NCBI GenBank assembly: GCA_963724645.1
Contig: CAVRVJ010000010.1
Span: forward strand, 186,001-250,000
Length of the DNA stretch: 64,000 nt
Direction of reading: 5' to 3'
Source: CAVXSP01 sp963724645
GTDB taxonomy: Bacteria > Acidobacteriota > Vicinamibacteria > Vicinamibacterales > SCN-69-37
Shown: positions 63,733-64,000 of the stretch, piece after piece
Position numbering within the stretch: the stretch's first letter is position 1
Layout: the number at the start of each line of letters is the position of its first letter
Notes under the pieces: generated by a model
What the model was told of the DNA's origin: nothing
The model's database searches: none
The model's input: the letters and a program-made list of their open reading frames with translations, nothing else
Program-made: the position numbers and the translations under genes

Positions 63733-64000
63733 TTATCCTCGAGAAGCGTCAACAGAGACAACGGCGTAGCTGCGTTTGCCGCGCCGCAGCAGCAGGTACT
63801 TGCCGAAGAGCAGATCACGCGTCGTGGCCGTCCGCGCGACATCGTCGACGCGGACGTTGTTCACATAGAGGCCGCCGGCGGTGAGGTCGCGGCGGGCTTC
63901 GCCTTTCGACGCGGCCAGACCGGACCGGACGGTGAGATCGATCAGCGACATGCCGGCGCCCTCGAAGCTCGCGCGATCGACGACATTCGCCGGCAACTCG
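63733..64000 (-). CDS. tyrS: Tyrosyl-tRNA synthetase, C-terminal part
   Basis: The frame is open to the window edge; the visible 88 residues are the end of bacterial TyrRS. The S4 RNA-binding domain begins SLIDLTVRSGLAASKGEARR, continues LTAGGLYVNNVRV, and ends with FGKYLLLRRGKRSYAVVSV, the conserved TyrRS terminus. The catalytic domain with HIGH and KMSKS is outside the window. Confidence 0.9.
   Translation of the reverse strand, partial: ELPANVVDRASFEGAGMSLIDLTVRSGLAASKGEARRDLTAGGLYVNNVRVDDVARTATTRDLLFGKYLLLRRGKRSYAVVSVDASRG

Overview
The window looks like a chromosomal segment of a high-GC Acidobacteriota genome, probably class Vicinamibacteria. The best taxonomic markers are a long ADOP-type permease (35335-37786), two proteins of the VWFA-related Acidobacterial family (49618-50576, 50744-52726), DUF4136 and DUF5996 proteins, and many Tat or Sec exported enzymes. 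This placement is inferred from gene families; no rRNA is present. Many conserved genes switch reading frame once or more without other damage. The sequence therefore probably carries uncorrected single-base indels (draft or long-read consensus), and I give joined coordinates for such genes.

Region 1 (1-9.2 kb, almost all minus strand) is housekeeping. It holds an ABC exporter ATPase with the first codons of its permease, an HD-domain protein, a Nudix hydrolase, a YjbQ protein and tsaD. A nucleoside salvage cluster follows, in transcription order deoA-nupC-punA-cdd-mtnA. It takes up nucleosides, splits them to bases plus pentose phosphates, deaminates cytidine and recycles methylthioribose phosphate. 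Region 2 (9.2-19.6 kb) has a small membrane protein with an alkyltransferase-like protein, then the cell-shape locus on the minus strand: diguanylate cyclase-mreB-mreC-mreD-mrdA-rodA-rng. The cyclase stop codon overlaps the mreB start.

Region 3 (19.9-29.2 kb) is envelope and signalling: a membrane-anchored SurA/PpiD-like peptidyl-prolyl isomerase, SppA signal peptide peptidase, a secreted M28 peptidase, an FHA-GAF-PP2C phosphatase, a UBP-type zinc finger and a DUF5996 protein. Region 4 (29.3-31.4 kb) is accessory: tRNA-Leu(CAG) followed by a decayed tyrosine recombinase with two TAG stops and a frameshift, then an orphan MNT nucleotidyltransferase.

Region 5 (31.4-50 kb) has a tannase/feruloyl esterase, a Tat-exported Gfo/Idh/MocA oxidoreductase, the ADOP permease, a periplasmic phosphatase-like protein, a penicillin-acylase-family gene broken by about fifteen indels, pyruvate kinase, a solute-binding protein, a DUF900 hydrolase, a TMTC-like membrane TPR protein, a methyltransferase and a thioredoxin. 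Region 6 (49.6-57.7 kb) has the VWFA proteins, a cyclopropane synthase remnant, a UPF0104 membrane protein, convergent LigD-type polymerase and ATP-dependent ligase genes, and a LysR regulator divergent from an aldo/keto reductase with a T-N11-A palindrome between them.

Region 7 (58.9-64 kb) has an LprI-type lipoprotein 5 bp upstream of a signal-less GH46 chitosanase (the most system-like pair here), a YncE-like propeller, DUF4136, a Tat-exported FMN hydroxy-acid oxidase carrying a CxxCH motif, two copies of a hairpin repeat around a tiny membrane protein gene, and the 3' end of tyrS. Non-coding structure of note: a perfect 58-bp-arm inverted repeat at 1830-1988, three copies of a GTGAGAGG/GTGAAAGG polypurine repeat, and the 63 kb hairpin pair.
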